Shown here: positions 6,060 through 7,096 of the stretch, in pieces
How positions within the stretch are numbered: the stretch's first letter is position 1
How the letters are laid out: every line of letters begins with the position of its first letter
NCBI GenBank assembly: GCA_017528675.1
Contig: JAFXOO010000061.1
Location: 1-7,096, forward strand
From: Oscillospiraceae bacterium
GTDB taxonomy: Bacteria; Bacillota; Clostridia; Oscillospirales; Ruminococcaceae
Direction: 5' to 3'
DNA: 7,096 bases
The notes under the pieces: model-generated
The model's database searches: none
What the model saw: the letters and a program-made list of their open reading frames with translations, nothing else
What the model was told of the DNA's origin: nothing
Program-made: the position numbers and the translations under genes

Positions 6060-6088
6060 TTGCATTCCGGCGGAAAATATGCTATAAT
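6060..6088 (+). promoter_or_regulatory. Extended -10 promoter of the VanY-type gene
   Basis: TATAAT at 6083-6088 is a perfect -10 preceded by TGC, an extended -10 motif. A weak -35 (TTGCAT, 6060-6065) lies 17 bases upstream. Transcription should begin near 6095, leaving a leader of about 75 bases. Between this promoter and the divergent Nudix-glgX promoter (5963-6059) I see no other element. Confidence 0.75.
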
Positions 6089-6170
6089 AGACAAAGATCC
6101 CGTCAGGGAAGAAGAACCGTTCACGCTTTCAGGAATCATCAGCCGCATCATCGGGGAAAGGAGGGAAGCT

Positions 6171-7096
6171 ATGGGAAAGCCGAAAAAGCGAACATCACGG
6201 GGCATCTATATTCTGCTGCTCCTGTCGGTGCTCGTACTGCTCGGACTTGGTGTCCTGCTGCTTGTGCGGAGGACGCAGCCGTCCCCGCCGTCCCTGCCCA
6301 TGATTGAAACAGCAGCCGCCTCCATTCCCGCCGTCACAACGGCCACCACCGCAGCCACTGCATCAGAAACGACAGCACCGGCAACGACCTTCACCGAAAC
6401 CGTCACAACAGCGCCGCAGCTCCCGCCAGGCACAGTCACCGGACTGAAGCTGAGCTTCTACCATGCGGTGATGTACCTCGGTGATCCGGCAATCATGCCG
6501 GTGGTGTTCCTCGAACCGGAGGATGCTGCCGACAAGCGGGAGCTTTGGGAGAGCTCCGACCCGTCTGTTGCCGCAGTGGATGAGAGCGGAAATATCACCG
6601 CCGTAGGCGAGGGTCGCTGTGTCATCCGGTGCAGCGCCGTGAGCAATCCGGCTGTTTCGGCTGAAGTCATCGTGACGGTCGAACCGGCGCCGGAATACCG
6701 CACCACACCTGCCATGAGCACGCCCTCCTCCACCACCCACACCGTGACCGTGGACGAAACCCGCAAGGACATCAATGTGATCGGCGGCATCACCTATGTG
6801 CAGGGCATCATGCTCGTCAACAAAACCTACCCCCTGCCGCAGAGCTATAATCCCGGCGGCCTGATTCCGGAGGCAGCACAGGCCTTTGCCGAGATGCGGG
6901 AAGCGGCTTCCTCCGAGGGCATCTATCTGTTCTCTCATTCGGATTACCGCTCGCACTGGAGCCAGGCAGCGATCTACAACAACTACACCTACCGTGACGG
7001 CACAGACGGCGCCGACCGCTATTCTGCAAGGGCGGGCTATTCCGAGCACCAGACCGGCATGGTCATTGATGTCAACTGGCCGGGCGAGGCCTTCAA
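6171..7096 (+). CDS. VanY-type D,D-carboxypeptidase with Ig-like domain (partial, 3' end missing)
   Basis: The first 308 codons of a gene that runs off the window. After a basic N-terminus, residues 11-32 form an uncleaved membrane anchor. An Ala/Thr/Pro linker follows (about 37-88), then a Big_2-like Ig domain (about 89-171, with ELWESSDPSVAAVDESGNITAVGEG), a second Thr/Ser linker, and the start of a VanY/D-Ala-D-Ala carboxypeptidase domain from about 205. Visible family motifs are YVQGIMLVNKTYPLP, DYRS (258-261) with Q265, SARAGYSEHQTGM with likely zinc ligand H293, and D300. The second zinc histidine would lie beyond the end. The enzyme should trim stem peptides of peptidoglycan outside the membrane. 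Vancomycin resistance is not implied. AAAGGAGG (6157-6164), six bases before the ATG, supports the start. Confidence 0.9.
   Translation, partial: MGKPKKRTSRGIYILLLLSVLVLLGLGVLLLVRRTQPSPPSLPMIETAAASIPAVTTATTAATASETTAPATTFTETVTTAPQLPPGTVTGLKLSFYHAVMYLGDPAIMPVVFLEPEDAADKRELWESSDPSVAAVDESGNITAVGEGRCVIRCSAVSNPAVSAEVIVTVEPAPEYRTTPAMSTPSSTTHTVTVDETRKDINVIGGITYVQGIMLVNKTYPLPQSYNPGGLIPEAAQAFAEMREAASSEGIYLFSHSDYRSHWSQAAIYNNYTYRDGTDGADRYSARAGYSEHQTGMVIDVNWPGEAF

Noticed and set aside
5805..6065. Minus-strand ORF of 86 codons upstream of the Nudix gene
   Set aside because: It spans the operon promoter and the palindromic element and has no ribosome binding site; it is an accidental open frame.
6363..7049. 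Minus-strand ORF of 228 codons
   Set aside because: It is the opposite-strand shadow of the VanY-type carboxypeptidase gene, which has clear family motifs and a promoter.

Overview
The window looks like chromosomal DNA from a Gram-positive gut anaerobe of the Oscillospiraceae/Ruminococcaceae (Clostridia), possibly a Ruminococcus. That is an inference. It rests on strong AAGGAGG-type ribosome binding sites, sigma-A promoters with TTGACA and 17-base spacers, moderately high GC, Thr/Pro/Glu-rich linkers on surface proteins, and the gene families present. No ribosomal, phage, transposase, CRISPR or plasmid gene is visible.

Layout. Bases 1-194 carry no gene but hold five near-perfect hairpins. 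They lie just downstream of a minus-strand gene for a small integral membrane protein (201-677). Divergent from it is a plus-strand pair: a 150-residue helical, possibly ferritin-like protein (762-1214) and a 36-residue proline-rich small ORF with its own excellent ribosome binding site (1227-1337). This pair ends at a hairpin terminator (1340-1373) that also serves the convergent Fur-family regulator gene (1384-1800, minus). Upstream of the regulator, on the same strand, is a predicted secreted C39-like cysteine peptidase lipoprotein (1898-2845). The -35 box of the regulator promoter overlaps the peptidase stop codon.

A second minus-strand unit encodes a Nudix hydrolase (5218-5715) followed 27 bases later by the glycogen debranching enzyme GlgX (3085-5190), with a hairpin after glgX. 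The operon has a strong promoter (5934-5962). Its roughly 210-base leader is almost entirely a 172-base palindromic element (5756-5927) with 14-base terminal inverted repeats and a flanking TTTA direct repeat, so it looks like a MITE inserted just at the transcription start. Divergent from it, with its own extended -10 promoter, is a VanY-type D,D-carboxypeptidase gene (6171 to beyond the window end). Its product has an N-terminal membrane anchor and a Big_2-like Ig domain.

Functionally these are ordinary housekeeping and accessory genes: alpha-glucan breakdown, nucleotide or prenyl diphosphate clean-up, metal-dependent regulation and cell-surface peptidases. The most unusual content is non-coding: the two hairpin-rich repeats, the MITE-derived leader, and the small ORF. 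Starts of four minus-strand genes were chosen by ribosome binding site; for three of them (regulator, peptidase, Nudix) this is well downstream of the longest possible ORF start.
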